Of a DNA stretch of 64,000 bases, positions 11,338 through 22,682 are shown in pieces. The stretch's first letter is position 1; every line of letters starts with the position of its first letter. The DNA lies in assembly GCF_037042905.1 (NCBI RefSeq), contig NC_087256.1:29414001-29478000 (forward strand). Direction: 5' to 3'. This DNA is from Lytechinus pictus (taxonomy: Eukaryota; Echinodermata; Echinoidea; Temnopleuroida; Toxopneustidae). Under the pieces are notes generated by a model. It was not told the DNA's origin and searched no databases. It saw only the letters and a list, made by a program, of their open reading frames with translations. The translations under genes were made by a program, and so were the position numbers.

Positions 11338-12332
11338 AAATTCTGGTATCATTTGACAAACCACAGGTTGATAACAAAAAACCTGGTAGACAGGTGAATT
11401 TTTGGTGGAATATAGATATGTACCCAGATCATGAACAGTTGATTTCATAGAGTTTTGTTTGATAGGATTATACCAGTAACAGGCACTTCTAAGAGGATGT
11501 TGCAGAATTTGTATATGTAATTTGATGTGTGAAATTGATAAAGGTTTAGATATCATGTCTAAGTTTTAGAGTTTTTCTCTGTTTAACATATTGTATTTAG
11601 TATGCATCAAGACATTGATAATTTGCTTTTAGATCATTATATATTAAAATGATTGTTAAAAGTTTAAAAGCACTTGTTGGAGACCCGTTTTGAAAATTTA
11701 TGACGTAGGAAAATTTTGTCTTATATGACGTTAACTTGAACGAGTAAGGTTTGGATTATACATTATTCTGTGTTTGCACTTCTTTTATATGAAATAAAAT
11801 TGGTCTAGATTTGCATAGAGTATATCCAATATCTTGAGCGCCCTTGTTTATTTCCGAAATCATAAAAGTGGGATAATTTATTGATTGGATTGGAAATTAT
11901 TGATATATGTTCTGATAGAACAGTAAATTTGATATTTTGTGTTTTAATGATTGGTGAATTTTATTATGTATACCTTGTTTAATTGAATATATTTTATATT
12001 GCTTATATCATGACTGATTTTGAGAACTTTTTGATCTTGTTGAATTTAAGTGTATTATATTGTGTATAAGATAGTTTGTACAGTGTAAATATGTTATATA
12101 GTTTTTCAGGAATAATGCACGAGTCTGCACTTAATTGGAAGTTTTATATAATGATTTTATAGATGCATTTGTATTTTCATTTGATGCATGGTGTGAGAGT
12201 TTTGAGAGAAAGAGGAGGTAGAAGGTAAATTAAAAAAATTCACAAATATTGTTTTGTTTTATATGAATTTTAATTGTTAACTCCATTGGACCATTATTTC
12301 AATATTTTTGTTTACAAATGTGGGAAAGCCAC
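11338..12332 (+). other. Noncoding 3' internal region of the gypsy element
   Basis: This AT-rich stretch lies between the pol stop and the polypurine tract. No env-like or other coding segment is visible on either strand. Confidence 0.6.
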
Positions 12333-12342
12333 AAAAAGGGGA
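12333..12342 (+). promoter_or_regulatory. Polypurine tract of the copy A gypsy element
   Basis: The purine run AAAAAGGGGA ends exactly at the TG of the 3' LTR. This is the expected primer site for plus-strand DNA synthesis. Confidence 0.8.
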
Positions 12343-13073
12343 TGTTATGTGATGATAAGACATATCTCACATATTCAATATTATATCAATACATAATCAA
12401 TGCTTAATCAATACTTCAACAGAAAGTATACCAGCTCTAACTTTCATAAGAAAGTATTACTCATTCTTCTTCCAGCTTAACTTCTGACGCACACACATTT
12501 TATGGGTTTCTTATTCACTATATACATTTCATGTTCTCCCGAAAAGGTCAACTCCCCCGATTCAGAGTAAAGTTATGACGTACAAATTGTTTTGGTCAAC
12601 TGTCCAAGGATTATTTATTTATTTATTTGTTACCTTTGTATTTTCTTATGCCTATTATTGCCATTGTTATGAGCTGTTATATTTCTTCTATGCCCCCAGG
12701 AGGGGCCGTCAAAGAAATCATTGTCATTGTCATTGTCACCTGTTTGGTTGTAAAGAGTCTGGACCAGACCAATATAAAAGGGGTTCACTTCTGAACCAAA
12801 TTAGATTGCAGAATAGATATTACAAACTAGCTTTACAGAATAGAGATTGGAGTTTAGAGCTACAGAAAAGTATACTACATCAGTTTGCAGCATTTATATT
12901 ATCTTCATCTTCAGAGTATAGTCACCATCAGACTTAACTCATGTATTTGTCATTATCATCAAGTAATCGTCTTTAATTAATAAATGTATATAAATATATG
13001 AACTGTACATCGATTCGTCTCATTTAAGTCTGGTTGAAAATAAAAGAGCATTAGATCCAACGACAACACAACA
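12343..13073 (+). repeat. 3' LTR (731 bp) of the copy A gypsy element
   Basis: The LTR runs from TGTTATGTG to ACACAACA, preceded by a polypurine tract and followed by the target duplication ATAC. A TATA box (TATAAAAG) lies at 12773-12780, a plausible U3 promoter. The 120-codon frame at 12575-12937 lies wholly within the LTR and is not a gene. Confidence 0.92.
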
Positions 13074-13162
13074 ATACTTTCAAACGTTTTGACGTTTTCA
13101 ATCGAAATAAGGTATCACGGCTATCATTACATTGGGTGGTTTCATTCACAGTTTAAGCTGTT

Positions 13163-15985
13163 GGAAGCGTTCCTTTCTACCACACTTCTCAAAGTTTTCT
13201 ACTCTATAGGAAACACGTGTTTTGAGAACGTCGTCAAATTACTATACTTTTGTGGGCTGGTATCATCTCACCTGAAGCAAACTTCACATTGTGTCTTCCA
13301 CTTCATCTCATATTCAAGTCCGTACTACCCTTTTTCTCACGGTCATTTCACCAAGAGAAAAATCTAAAATACCGCTTGTGCAAGCCAAATTAGTTTTGTG
13401 ATAATATCTGTGTGATTTTGCGTATATTGTGTCAAATGTTGGGATCATGCAATAATTGAAACACTTTGAATATATTGGATGATTGTCCGTCGGATGTCTC
13501 TACACGCATAAAGTCAGTAAGTGCAGATTGGCTTATCAAGTTTTATATCAACCAACCCCCGCTTCACATCTTTTCCCGTATTTCAAGAGTTATCAACACA
13601 TTCTTTTCGCTATAACAGTTCAGTTTTCATCATGATTATCATATTGATCTGAATTAAAATAGTGATCATATTCATGATCTCGGATCAGAGACAGATCACC
13701 TAATTCGTCCTCATGACGGATTAAATTTCTAGTTGTTATTGTGTTTATCGTCAGAAGCATGCATCGTCACCGTCACCATCATGACAGCCACCTTTCGCAA
13801 TCCTCACGGACGCTAATATTAGGGTCCCCTAACACAAAAGTTAACGCTTAATCATACACTTTATTTTTAAGATTGATTGTACATTATAGTCAATAGAATC
13901 AAACGTAGAAAACTGCTCTACAATCAATGCTAAGATTTGTGTTACAGGGGGGTTACAGGCCCTACAGATGCTTTTCGTGTGCAAAATTCTTTCCCGCGAC
14001 ACCCGCACCATACATGCATGTACATTACGACTGATGGCTGGAGATATTCGAAATGCAGGACCTACAATAGATTATGACATGGATAAGAAAGTGGTTTTTC
14101 AAACAAATCGAGTACATATTGAGTGAGGAAAAAGTTACTGAATTAAGGCTTAGATATAGATCATTACAGTCCATCGAATCGATATTGCATTTAATGTGGA
14201 TTATTGGTGGATGACTGGCAATTGATTCCATGGGTCAGATCAACTCTCTAGCCGAACCCATTTCGCATATGTATACACAGCGTATGCAATACGTTTGCAT
14301 GCGGGTTTCTTTTGCTTCTTTTGTTCACTCCTTCTACACAAACGATACGCCTCTAGCACACGATGTAAAGGGTATTATGTTTTACTTTCCCCAGAAATGG
14401 GGGTTAGATTCAAATTCCGGGGGGACCACTTCCATTGATGAGTGGATACCAGGCACGACCATGGGGTTTCGAAAAGTACCCTAAACAAGGGAAGCAAGTC
14501 TTTTCCAGATTATGAAGATGCATCTTTTAACAATTATTTGGCTTGTAAAACCCTACAAGTATTGGAAATATATCCCTTTTTTCAGTATTTTAATCATCGT
14601 TTTTGACACCTTTATAACGCTACATAATTAGGCCTATATGCGTAACGTACTTGCCCACTCTTTCCCTTTTTACGCGTGGTCGCGCCTGGTATACCCACTC
14701 TTCAATGGAAGTGGGCCCCCCGGGCGGCCTCTCGAGCTCTGGGAGGAACCAAATGTGGCTTTGGAAAGTCGTCCTAAATCGGATATCGCTGTTACCATAG
14801 TAGCAACCAGAATTTTGCACACGAAACGCAGATTGAATGTTTCCGTTCCAGATGCGAAACGAAAAAAAATCTCATATCACACAATTTGCATTGCAGGACA
14901 GAGTTTTACGACCATGACGACGGGCCCAAAAGTCTCTTCCAAAATCAACTACCGTCGCAAATAAGCGTTCGCGTTCTCCAACGAAAGGTCGGGAATATCA
15001 TACAATTTCTGTTGAACGTAATCAATGCGATACAGTTTGATTATACCATTAGTTCAATTATCTCAACCCAGTAACTTACAGAATAATGGGATCTCGATTC
15101 TTTCAAACGACGCGTTTTCAGGATTGCGCCACATAATTGAAATCTTACCTTAAGTGTAGCTGAAACAAAAAACGGCTGCTTTCGACTCGCCTTACAGCCA
15201 CCGTAGAGCAAATGTGACTGATAAAAGTAGCTATAAGTTTAGTTATTTATTTTATTTATTTATCTATATATTTATTTAAAAAATATTTATGCAGGATAAA
15301 CATGTTCAGATAATTTGGTTTTCGACATGGTCCTGTAGACATACAAAATATCTCACAAGGTACAGAAAAAATGCTTTAAAAATCTGAGAAAAAAAAATCA
15401 AACATTCTTTTTTTTGTATAGGCGGCCCGTCATATACTCTACTCCAAGACAAAGCACACCGCTCACTCAGTATAAGGCCATATTATCTGTCTTTTCGCTT
15501 TCGTTTTGAAACAGCAACCTCGGAAATAACAAAATATCAACGCTTCCAGAAGTGGTCTTCAAAAAATCAGGCCGTCTGAGATCGCTGTGAGTAAGTCGAA
15601 AGGGGATTACGACAGTTAGCTACAGAGCCTCCCTGCTAAACAGATTCAATTCCAAATCGTAATAACGTCATCATCGGCTGTGACTTGAAGCCGATTTGGA
15701 CTTTACCAAAGGGCTTGCCGCAAAGTAAAAAAATGATTTAAGTTTTCCTAACGATATGCCAAACTTTATTAAAAACAATTTTACTTCTTGGAACTTTCGT
15801 ATTTGATGCATAATGCGATTTTTTTTTAAATCGCGTCGCACCGGCCGGATCGCATATGCATGTGAGCGCTATTGTGCTCTCAGAATATACCGCCCCTGAA
15901 GACAAGTCAAATGAATGATAAAACAACTATGTATATATATATTTTTTTTGTCTTATGTTACTAAGAAAAAAAAAGCGATATTGTA
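13163..15985. other. Gene-free region with one inverted repeat pair
   Basis: Beyond the duplication end no coding region is supported. An inverted pair lies at 14417-14466 and 14672-14722; its arms share ACTTCCATTGA and CCAGGC-CGACCA. An AT-rich tail-like tract (tttatttatttt) at 15240-15280 may be a retroposon end. Short open frames show no family resemblance. Confidence 0.55.
14417..14722. repeat. Inverted repeat pair, about 50-bp arms
   Basis: The left arm (14417-14466) contains CACTTCCATTGATGAGTGG. The right arm (14672-14722) is its diverged reverse complement, with GGTCGCGCCTGG. The spacer is about 205 bp. It may be the paired ends of a small mobile element; no flanking duplication was recognised. 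Confidence 0.7.
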
Positions 15986-16023
15986 TTGAATGGGTGTATT
16001 GAATGAATTCAATAAATAACAAC

Positions 16024-16526
16024 TTAATAAAAAAAATAATAATGCCTTCGTGATACGGAAAGCGCTGATTTGTCGCCAATCTCGTCAGAATGGTCCATGG
16101 AGTTATACTTACTTAGGGATACTTTTTTTACCTCAGGTACCAATTTAGTGGCCCTTCTCTGTACATTTTCTAATGCATGAATATGTTTCTTCAAGTAAGG
16201 ACTCCATACGGCATGTGCATACTCTAAATGTGGTCTGATCAAAGCTATATAGGAGTAAAAAGTACCCCTTGCTAAACAAATGTTCGTCTTATCAGATTCA
16301 TTAACCTATTGGCTTTATTGATCTTTGCCTGAAAATGTTGGTCAAAAGTAAGCTTTGTGTCAATGATCACGCCTAAATCTTTACTTGTAATAGATTATGT
16401 GTAGCATTACCGTGTGTCATTGTGCAGCCATTAAATTCATCGTTCTTTTTTCCAATTGTAAGTACACAACATTTATCTGGGTGGAACTTTACTAACAGCC
16501 ACTTGTCAGACCAGGAAACAAGACGA
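16024..16526 (-). pseudogene. LINE RT C-terminal segment
   Basis: The ORF at 16024-16242 reads [17 protein letters not shown]-type sequence ([18 protein letters not shown] visible), then [17 protein letters not shown], the standard block after the RT in CR1/L2-like LINEs. Upstream, to the junction at about 16527, the same element continues with a frameshift and includes RLVSWSDKWLL. Confidence 0.85.
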
Positions 16527-17049
16527 TCTAAAGCTTTGTTGGAGCGGTCGTGGAGCGGAGAGAAAAAATCATCACCGCTCGCTACCGTTCACCACCGTTT
16601 AACCAAAGTTGGCCTCCGTTAAGGCAACGCCAAATACGCTCGGCCACCGCTGATGGTCCCTCCTACCGCTCCGAAAGTTTTGAGCTGCTCAAAATATTGC
16701 GAGCGGTGAGGAGCGGGCAATTTTCCGCTCCAGCAAAGTTGACTACTGCTCTAACAACGCCCAGTCAAAGTTTGGCACCGCTAGACGAAAGTTCGTGAAC
16801 GCTTGGGTCCTCTAGGCCAACCCAGAAATCTTGAACGCTGGACAACCGCTGCTTCGCCAGCGTTGCCCGGCTGGTGATTAAACGGTTCACAAACTTTGTA
16901 TATTGGTGGAGCGGTTGTAAGCGTTTTCCGAGCGGACACGGGATTGCTGGAACAGTGCTGGGCGTTAAAGTAGCGATCCATTGCGGTGATGAACCTTGGT
17001 TTAGCGTTGGTATGGAGGTGTCGGAGCGGTACCAGAATTTGGCTATAAA

Positions 17050-18425
17050 TACGGGGAGAAATGAATAAGGAGCTCACTGTTTTAACTTATTTCTCTGATT
17101 TTATTTATAGACAAATGGACAAAGGTCAAATGACAGGCGCAGTCTTTATAGACCTGCGCAAGGCATTCGATTCAGTAGACCGTAAAATTTTGATAGAAAA
17201 ACTACGTAAATATGGTATACTTGGAAAGGAAAGACATTGGTTTATCGAATACTTAACTAATCGGAAACAAAAAGTGGTATTAGGGAAATATGAGTCTGAT
17301 TGGGGTACCACTGTGTCAGGTGTACCACAAGGCGCCAATTTGGGCCCGTTATTGTAAATGACCTTCCAAATGTGGTATCCGAATGCCAAGTGATGCTATA
17401 CGCAGACGATGCTGTTCTGTTTTTCAGTAGTCAAAGCAGTGATGAAATTGAATCAGCCTTGAATTTTGATTTAAAACAAGTACACAAATGGTTAAAAGAG
17501 AACAATCTTACGTTAAATACAAACAAAATTGAATTTATGTTGTTTGGATCACAAATAAAATTGGCTAAACTTGAAAAAATATTTCCATTAGAGTTAACCA
17601 ACAACAAATTTTACAGGTCTACACTTACAGATACTAAGGGGTTTGGCTAGATCCAACATTAAATTGGAAAGAACATCTGACAAAAACCAGTAAAAAAATA
17701 GGATCGAGGATAGCATTACTTGGTCGTTCGAGAAGATACTTACCTCTGGAAGGATTAAAACTCCTTGCTAATGCATTGATTTTACCTTTGTTTGAATACT
17801 GCAGTAATGCCTGGTCAAGTTGTGCTCAGAACACAAAATATATCATAATTAAACAACACAAAAAAATGGCCAGGGTAATTTTGGGAGCCAATCTAAGAAC
17901 TCCTACCCAAACTAATTTAAACAAACTGAAATGGGTTCCAATCGAAGATAGATGGAAATATTTTAAATGTAAAATGATATTTTCTGTATTCTTTAATCAA
18001 AATCCAGCCTATTTGTTAAATATCTTTAAAAAATCTGAAACTGTACATAGTATTCGTACTCGTAGTGCACAAAGCACAGGTTTGATTTTACCCAAAATTC
18101 GAACAGAAATGGGCAAACAAAGTTTTTCATTTGCTGGTGCATTCATTTGGAACAATTTACCAATTTTTTTAAGAAATGCCCAATCCGAATCCTCATTTAG
18201 TCTTTTATTTTGGCGTTATAATAATCTTAATTTATAAACTGGCCCTTATGTGTTGTTCTTTTCTTTACAGTTTGTTCGTTTCAACTTACATTGTACACTA
18301 TTTTACCCATGTTTGTTATATGTTTGTATTTTTGTTGTAGGGCCTCCAAGGACAACAGTATACCAATTACTGATGGAGCCACCCTACTAAAAAAAGACTT
18401 ATAAATAAATAAAAATAAATAAATA
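17050..18425 (+). mobile_element. 5'-truncated LINE fragment with AAAT-type tail
   Basis: RT segments are AVFIDLRKAFDSVD (motif A), SGVPQGANLGPLL (motif B) and, after a frameshift near 17350, MLYADDAVLFFSS (motif C). A further break near 17650 precedes LPLFEYCSNAWSSCA, and the ORF ends at 18237. About 190 bp of 3' UTR ends in an ATAAATAAATAAA repeat tail near 18400-18425, as in L2/CR1-type LINEs. It lies in opposite orientation to the LINE that surrounds the host element. Confidence 0.88.
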
Positions 18426-18537
18426 AATTTGGAATCGAAATGGGATGATAATCCATGTTTTTTGCATTTACATGAGAAACGTTTTGATTTCCGTCTAAAT
18501 TCTATCATCATCATTTCGCCCGGTGTCTAAGCTTTAA

Positions 18538-19237
18538 AGCCCCCTCACACCTGACCGAATGTAAGCGGACGAAGGGTGACGAATGGGAAAATGAACGAAA
18601 TGCACGCGAATTCAACGAACATTTCCGTTAAATCATGCGATCAGTAACTATTGTCAAATTTTATCAACAAACGGTAAGCGAATGATAAATATGACATGCA
18701 CATTAAGGATATCGATTTTTCTGTTCACCTCTTTGAGAAAATTGCTGCCGAAGGTGAGCGAAGGGTTGATATAACCCAATAAGACGAAGGAAGAGTGAGC
18801 AATGGTTTGATATGGCGTGCGATTAGAAACGAAGACGAGGGAATAGATCAGGCAATCTTGTTCGCTGTGTCATCGTGTTGCTTCGTCACGGGTTCTTTCG
18901 AGATCGGTCCACTTTGGCAAAAGCGCGAAGAGGGACTATGTGCGACAAAAACATACGAACGATAAACGAACGATTACCGCAGACTAAATAAGAGATGCGA
19001 ATTAAAACAGATGACCAACGATTTTTCAATTCGTCGGGAAATTTTAAACAAGTTCAAAATTTCCGCGCGATCGAATTTGAATAATCGCAGCTGTTAGTTC
19101 AGAAGATGTACGAACCCAAACACGAAAGGTAAATATGATTTATTATCAGTTACCATTGAAAACGATTTTTGAAAAATGCCTTTCGCCAGCCATCGCAAGG
19201 CATATTTCAGGCAATTCGGTTAGGTGTGAGGGGGCCT
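18538..19237. mobile_element. 700-bp TTAA-target MITE
   Basis: The terminal inverted repeats are about 27 bp: AGCCCCCTCACACCTGACCG on the left and its near-exact complement on the right. TTAA is present at 18534-18537 and 19238-19241. The interior is noncoding, with scattered GAACGA/CGAACG words. It is piggyBac- or Kolobok-like by target site and non-autonomous. Confidence 0.92.
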
Positions 19238-20215
19238 TTAAGTCGATACCAAATTTAGCTGCCCGTTTTTGCCCGTTTTTATGTTAGAGCCGATTTTACT
19301 TGAGACATCACCCCCCAAAACCTGTTAAAAAACGGTCATTTTTATACCGCGCAGTCATCGCAGCGCACCGTGTGGGGTGTACATTGCCGTTCATTTTTGC
19401 AATTTTGCACGGCGGGGACGATTCCCCTTCCATTCCATGAAATTCCGGGCATAATGTAAACAAAATGAAGGTTGATAACGCATATAAGGGCTACCCAGCC
19501 CTCTTCCAGAGATTAAAGTTACTCGTAGAATATTCAGCCAAAAACATTCATCATAGTAAAACATTCATTGTGTTATATACTCTGCGTTTTAACCAAGTCT
19601 ACACAGCTTGATAAAGCGCGGTTAATATTTTTCAGATTTTAAAGTATTTTTTAATCTAATGATCATTTTGATGCCATGAAATTATTTTCAGGATCTCATA
19701 CACACTTTTTAGGCATGTGAGAAGCATAAACCAACGTTCACTCTGATCATTCTTAAAGTAACACAACACAAAGTATATAAACTTCACATTGTTTAGCGTA
19801 ATTTTTCTTTTCACAGATAGGTTTTAAGCAGCCAATCAAACTTTGTTATCAAAGTGACGTCATACGGGCTTTAAATTATGTTTAGTCGATTCTACGCCCA
19901 AAATTACCCTTAATCTACATGTTAAAGTAAAAATATAACATGGAAAATAATTTTGGCGCACTTTCAACTCATTCTAGCTGGCCCACTGTTCGACGCCCGC
20001 ATGCGCAGAACTCCTCTCTATCAACGCTCGAGTCACTGCTAAACCAACGCTAAAGCTACACTGGCTTCAGCGGTGCACCGCTAAGGCAACGCCCATGTTT
20101 TCGATTTTTTTCCCGAATTTTGTGAGCGGTGACGAGCGTTGTCGAAATTCGACCCTCTCTCCCTATTGCTCCACGACCGCTCCAACAACGCTCGGGCGGT
20201 GTGACCAGGCCTTAA

Positions 20216-20535
20216 GACTGCCTGTCATAGCTCGGCATCATTATCATTCCATGTTTATATATCTTCGTATCATCTGCAAATAAATAAATATTACTTGACG
20301 AAATCTGATCCGGCAGATCATTGATGTACATGACAAAAAGCAGGGGTCCGAGGACATTCCCTTGCGGAATTCCGCTAGTAACATCAGCCCAGTCAGAGAA
20401 GGCACCTTTAACACAAACACGGTGCTTCCTACCGACCAAAACATATCTGACCCACTCACATATGGGCTTGGATATGCCAAATCCCTCTACTTTGGCTAAA
20501 AGCCTCTGGTGCGGGACCTTATCAAAGGCATTCAT
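20216..20535 (-). pseudogene. LINE RT middle segment
   Basis: It reads AFDKVPHQRLLAKV (motif A region), TSGIPQGNVLGPLLF (motif B) and NIYLFADDTKIYK (motif C catalytic pair). It ends at the TTAA junction with the 16527-20211 element and belongs to the same LINE as 16024-16526 and 21298-22669. Confidence 0.9.
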
Positions 20536-20750
20536 GAAGTTTACAGGTATATGACGTCAACTGCACCGCCAACCTCCAACATTATTGTCCAATCATCTAA
20601 AACATTGAGCAACTGCAACATAGTGGATCGACCAGATACAAATCCAAATTGGTTCACACTGAGAAGGTTGTTGCTTCTCACATGCTCATAATATTTCGTC
20701 CCCTAGAATAGACTCCATGATTTTACATACAAGTAAGACTTATAGGGAGT

Positions 20751-21301
20751 GGCGTAACTACGGGGGGGCATGGGGGGGCACGTGCCCCCCCAATCGGCTG
20801 ACAAAAAAAAACGGGGAAAAGGAGAAAAAGAGGGAGAAAGGAAGAGAAACGAAGTGGGAAAGAAGACATAATTGTTCATTATAATGTTATATTATATCAT
20901 AATTATGTTATGTTATATTACATAAGAAACATTTTTTTTCATAACTTTATGAAACATAATTCGCTCAGGGTCTATGTCTTCATTGTTCCTGGTGCTCGCG
21001 TTGTCTGTTTACCGAGATATATAATCCTGTTATACTAAAACCTCCCGTTTTCAAGTCAATATACACCAAACTGCCAAATATATTTCCTCGCACTTCGAGT
21101 TATTGTTTTATGTACAATAGTATGCTTCTTTTTCATGACTACTTAAAGTGATTGCCCCATTTTAAGGTCTTGATATAAAACATTTCCTGTCCGTGCTTAC
21201 GTTCGCAGTAGTGGATTGGTGAAATATGTCTGCTCTCAATGAATTCCTAGAATCAGTCCTTAAATGTCCCTCTTTCTAATCTTAATATCAAAAATTTTCA
21301 T
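20751..21301. mobile_element. hAT-like element fragment flanked by a 19-bp direct repeat
   Basis: The left end GAGTGGCGTAACTACGGGGGG matches the end of the hAT element at 45163-46271. The body, read inverted, matches that element's interior near 45300-46240 (for example 'gtccgtgcttacgttcgc'). The right terminal repeat is missing. ACAAGTAAGACTTATAGG occurs on both sides (about 20732-20749 and 21309-21326), in the interrupted LINE RT sequence. Confidence 0.8.
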
Positions 21302-21651
21302 ACTATACAAGTAAGACTTATAGGTCTGTAGTTTAACGGGAGTTTGCGATCTCCCTTCTTGAAAACTGCACTAACATTGGCTTTCTTCCACATACTTGGG
21401 ACTACGCCTGATGCAAGTGAGTTCGAGTAGATAATACTCAAAGGTTTTGCAAGAACAGATTCCAGTTCAAGCAAAACACGTGGATGTAACCCGTCCGGAC
21501 CTGGTGATTTAGAAACATTCATTTTTTTTAATTTTTGCAGTAGAAATTCTTCAGTAATAATTACTGTGTCCAAAATAGGGACATCATGGCGTTGAACAGA
21601 AGGGATAGGTCCATCAGGATCTATAGTAAATACACTAGAAAAGTGTTTCAA
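21298..21651 (-). pseudogene. LINE RT N-terminal segment
   Basis: It contains SKSPGPDGLHPRVLLEL and NYRPISLTC, the opening RT blocks of CR1/L2-type LINEs. It terminates at the hAT fragment, beyond which the frame resumes only in the 20216-20535 piece. Confidence 0.9.
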
Positions 21652-22669
21652 CAGTGCATTTTGATTTCTCTACATCAGATTTTGTCTTAATGAATCCAGT
21701 ATATTTTCGTAATAGAGGTGGTATTCCACACTTAACTTTTGTCTTGAATTTTGCATACTGCCAGAATTTCTTAGGATTAGACCTAACCTCCTTGGCAATG
21801 TTTGACTCGTATCTTTTCTGACAATATCTTGCAGCTGCCTTTGCTTTATTTCTGATTGTGTTATAAATTTTCTTTTTCTCTACAGTTTTGTCCCTAATAT
21901 ACATTTCCCATGCTCTGTGCTTTTTCTTTATCAACTTCAAGTGTCACTACCCTTGCCCCATGTACGTCTACCACTTGTTTCAATAGGAGGGATACATTCT
22001 TCCTTAGCACAATCGATTATACTTAAAAGATTAGACCACTGCTGATATCAACATCACTCATTGCTGAAAGTTCTTCCTCCCAAGGAATGGCACTTAATTT
22101 CTCTCTCATACCTCTAAAGTTTCCTTTATCATACACAAAACGTTTTTCACCTTTGAATTACAATCGGCATAACAAAGCAAATCAAAAACCAAGACTGAGT
22201 GATCACCGAGTCCCAAGGGACTGCAATGTTTTCAATTGGCAACCATGCCTTCTTCACTAGTAAATATCAAATCAAGAACATTTGGTCTAGCATTGAATCT
22301 AAACCTCGTAGGATTTGTAACTTGTTGAAAGAGGAAAGCATCTCTAACACATTCAATGAATCTCAATTCTTCACTAGCTTCACTCTTTGAAGTAGTCCAA
22401 GAATTCCAATCAATCTCAGGGTAGTTAAAATCACCCATTAAGTATGTGGTCATATAATTTAACTCTGAAACCTGCGAGATCAGCCGACAGAGATTCTCAT
22501 TATTCCCACAAGCAGCACTATCACTCCTATAAATGCCACCAATCAACAACTTATCAGATTGCTTCAAACACAACTCGATATGATATCGATCATATATTTT
22601 TTTTTTAACAAGTAAAATAGCTATCCCTTCTGACAACAGCATCAGAATTGCTCCCAGCACCATTTGCAA
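21635..22669 (-). pseudogene. LINE endonuclease and linker segment
   Basis: The ORF at 22232-22669 shows LIGGIYRSDS, MGDFNYPEIDW and ARPNVLDLIFTSEEGMV, which match the APE endonuclease core. Between 21940 and 22230 the frame is broken. The piece 21635-21940 reads YCQKRYESNIAKEVRSNPKKFW, the usual linker before RT. The 5' part of the endonuclease is absent, so the copy is 5' truncated close to the opposite LINE at 22677. Confidence 0.88.
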
Positions 22670-22682
22670 GTCCTCTCAAACA

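Larger units (their letters stand above)
8231..13073 (+). mobile_element. Decayed Ty3/gypsy LTR retrotransposon with large internal deletion
   Basis: The element starts TGTTATGTG and ends ACAACA, flanked by the 4-bp target duplication ATAC (8227-8230 and 13074-13077). Copy B has the empty site with one ATAC at about 42581-42584. A 5' LTR stub joins directly to the RNase H end of pol, so gag, protease and most of RT are missing. Pol frames are broken by stops, and a SINE lies in the integrase region. The 3' LTR is full length. The position of the insertion shows it landed after the duplication, or was absent from one allele. Confidence 0.93.
1..13162. repeat. Large segmental duplication, copy A
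   Basis: Position 1 aligns with 33733, and the alignment continues collinearly to about 13162 (copy B end about 42668). It covers the LINE, the trinucleotide tract, the GPCR gene and its 3' flank. Copy A carries two extra insertions: a TTAA MITE at 2843-3437 and a Ty3/gypsy remnant at 8231-13073. Copy B carries matching empty sites for both. The left boundary lies outside the window. The right boundary is where the sequence after 'cagtttaagctgtt' stops matching. A tandem duplication is likely, but joined haplotypes in the assembly would look the same. Confidence 0.93.
16527..20211. mobile_element. TTAA-type element with GCGGT-rich arms, hosting two later insertions
   Basis: The right end reads GGTGTGACCAGGC next to TTAA (20212-20215). 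Its inner sequence GTTGGAGCGGTCGTGGAGC (inverted) recurs at the left end near 16532. The outermost 25 bp or so of the left end appear lost at the junction with the LINE. Both arms are dense in GAGCGGT/ACCGCTC words. No transposase was found. The interior carries a plus-strand LINE fragment and a 700-bp TTAA MITE, so this element is older than both and younger than the split LINE. Confidence 0.78.
15990..22670 (-). mobile_element. CR1/L2-like LINE split by three insertions
   Basis: Coding pieces on the minus strand fall in order: endonuclease (22669-22232), linker (21940-21635), RT start (21651-21298), RT middle (20535-20216) and RT C-terminus (about 16530-16024). The pieces join logically: RT reading stops at YDRQS beside 20216 and resumes as ALDRLVSWSDKW at about 16530. 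The interruptions are a TTAA element (16527-20211) and a hAT fragment (20751-21301). The 5' end is truncated near 22670 and the 3' end lies near 15990-16020. Several stops and frame changes make it inactive. Confidence 0.88.

Noticed and set aside
12575-12937. 120-codon frame
   Set aside because: It lies wholly inside the 3' LTR of the gypsy element, spans its TATA box and shows no family resemblance.
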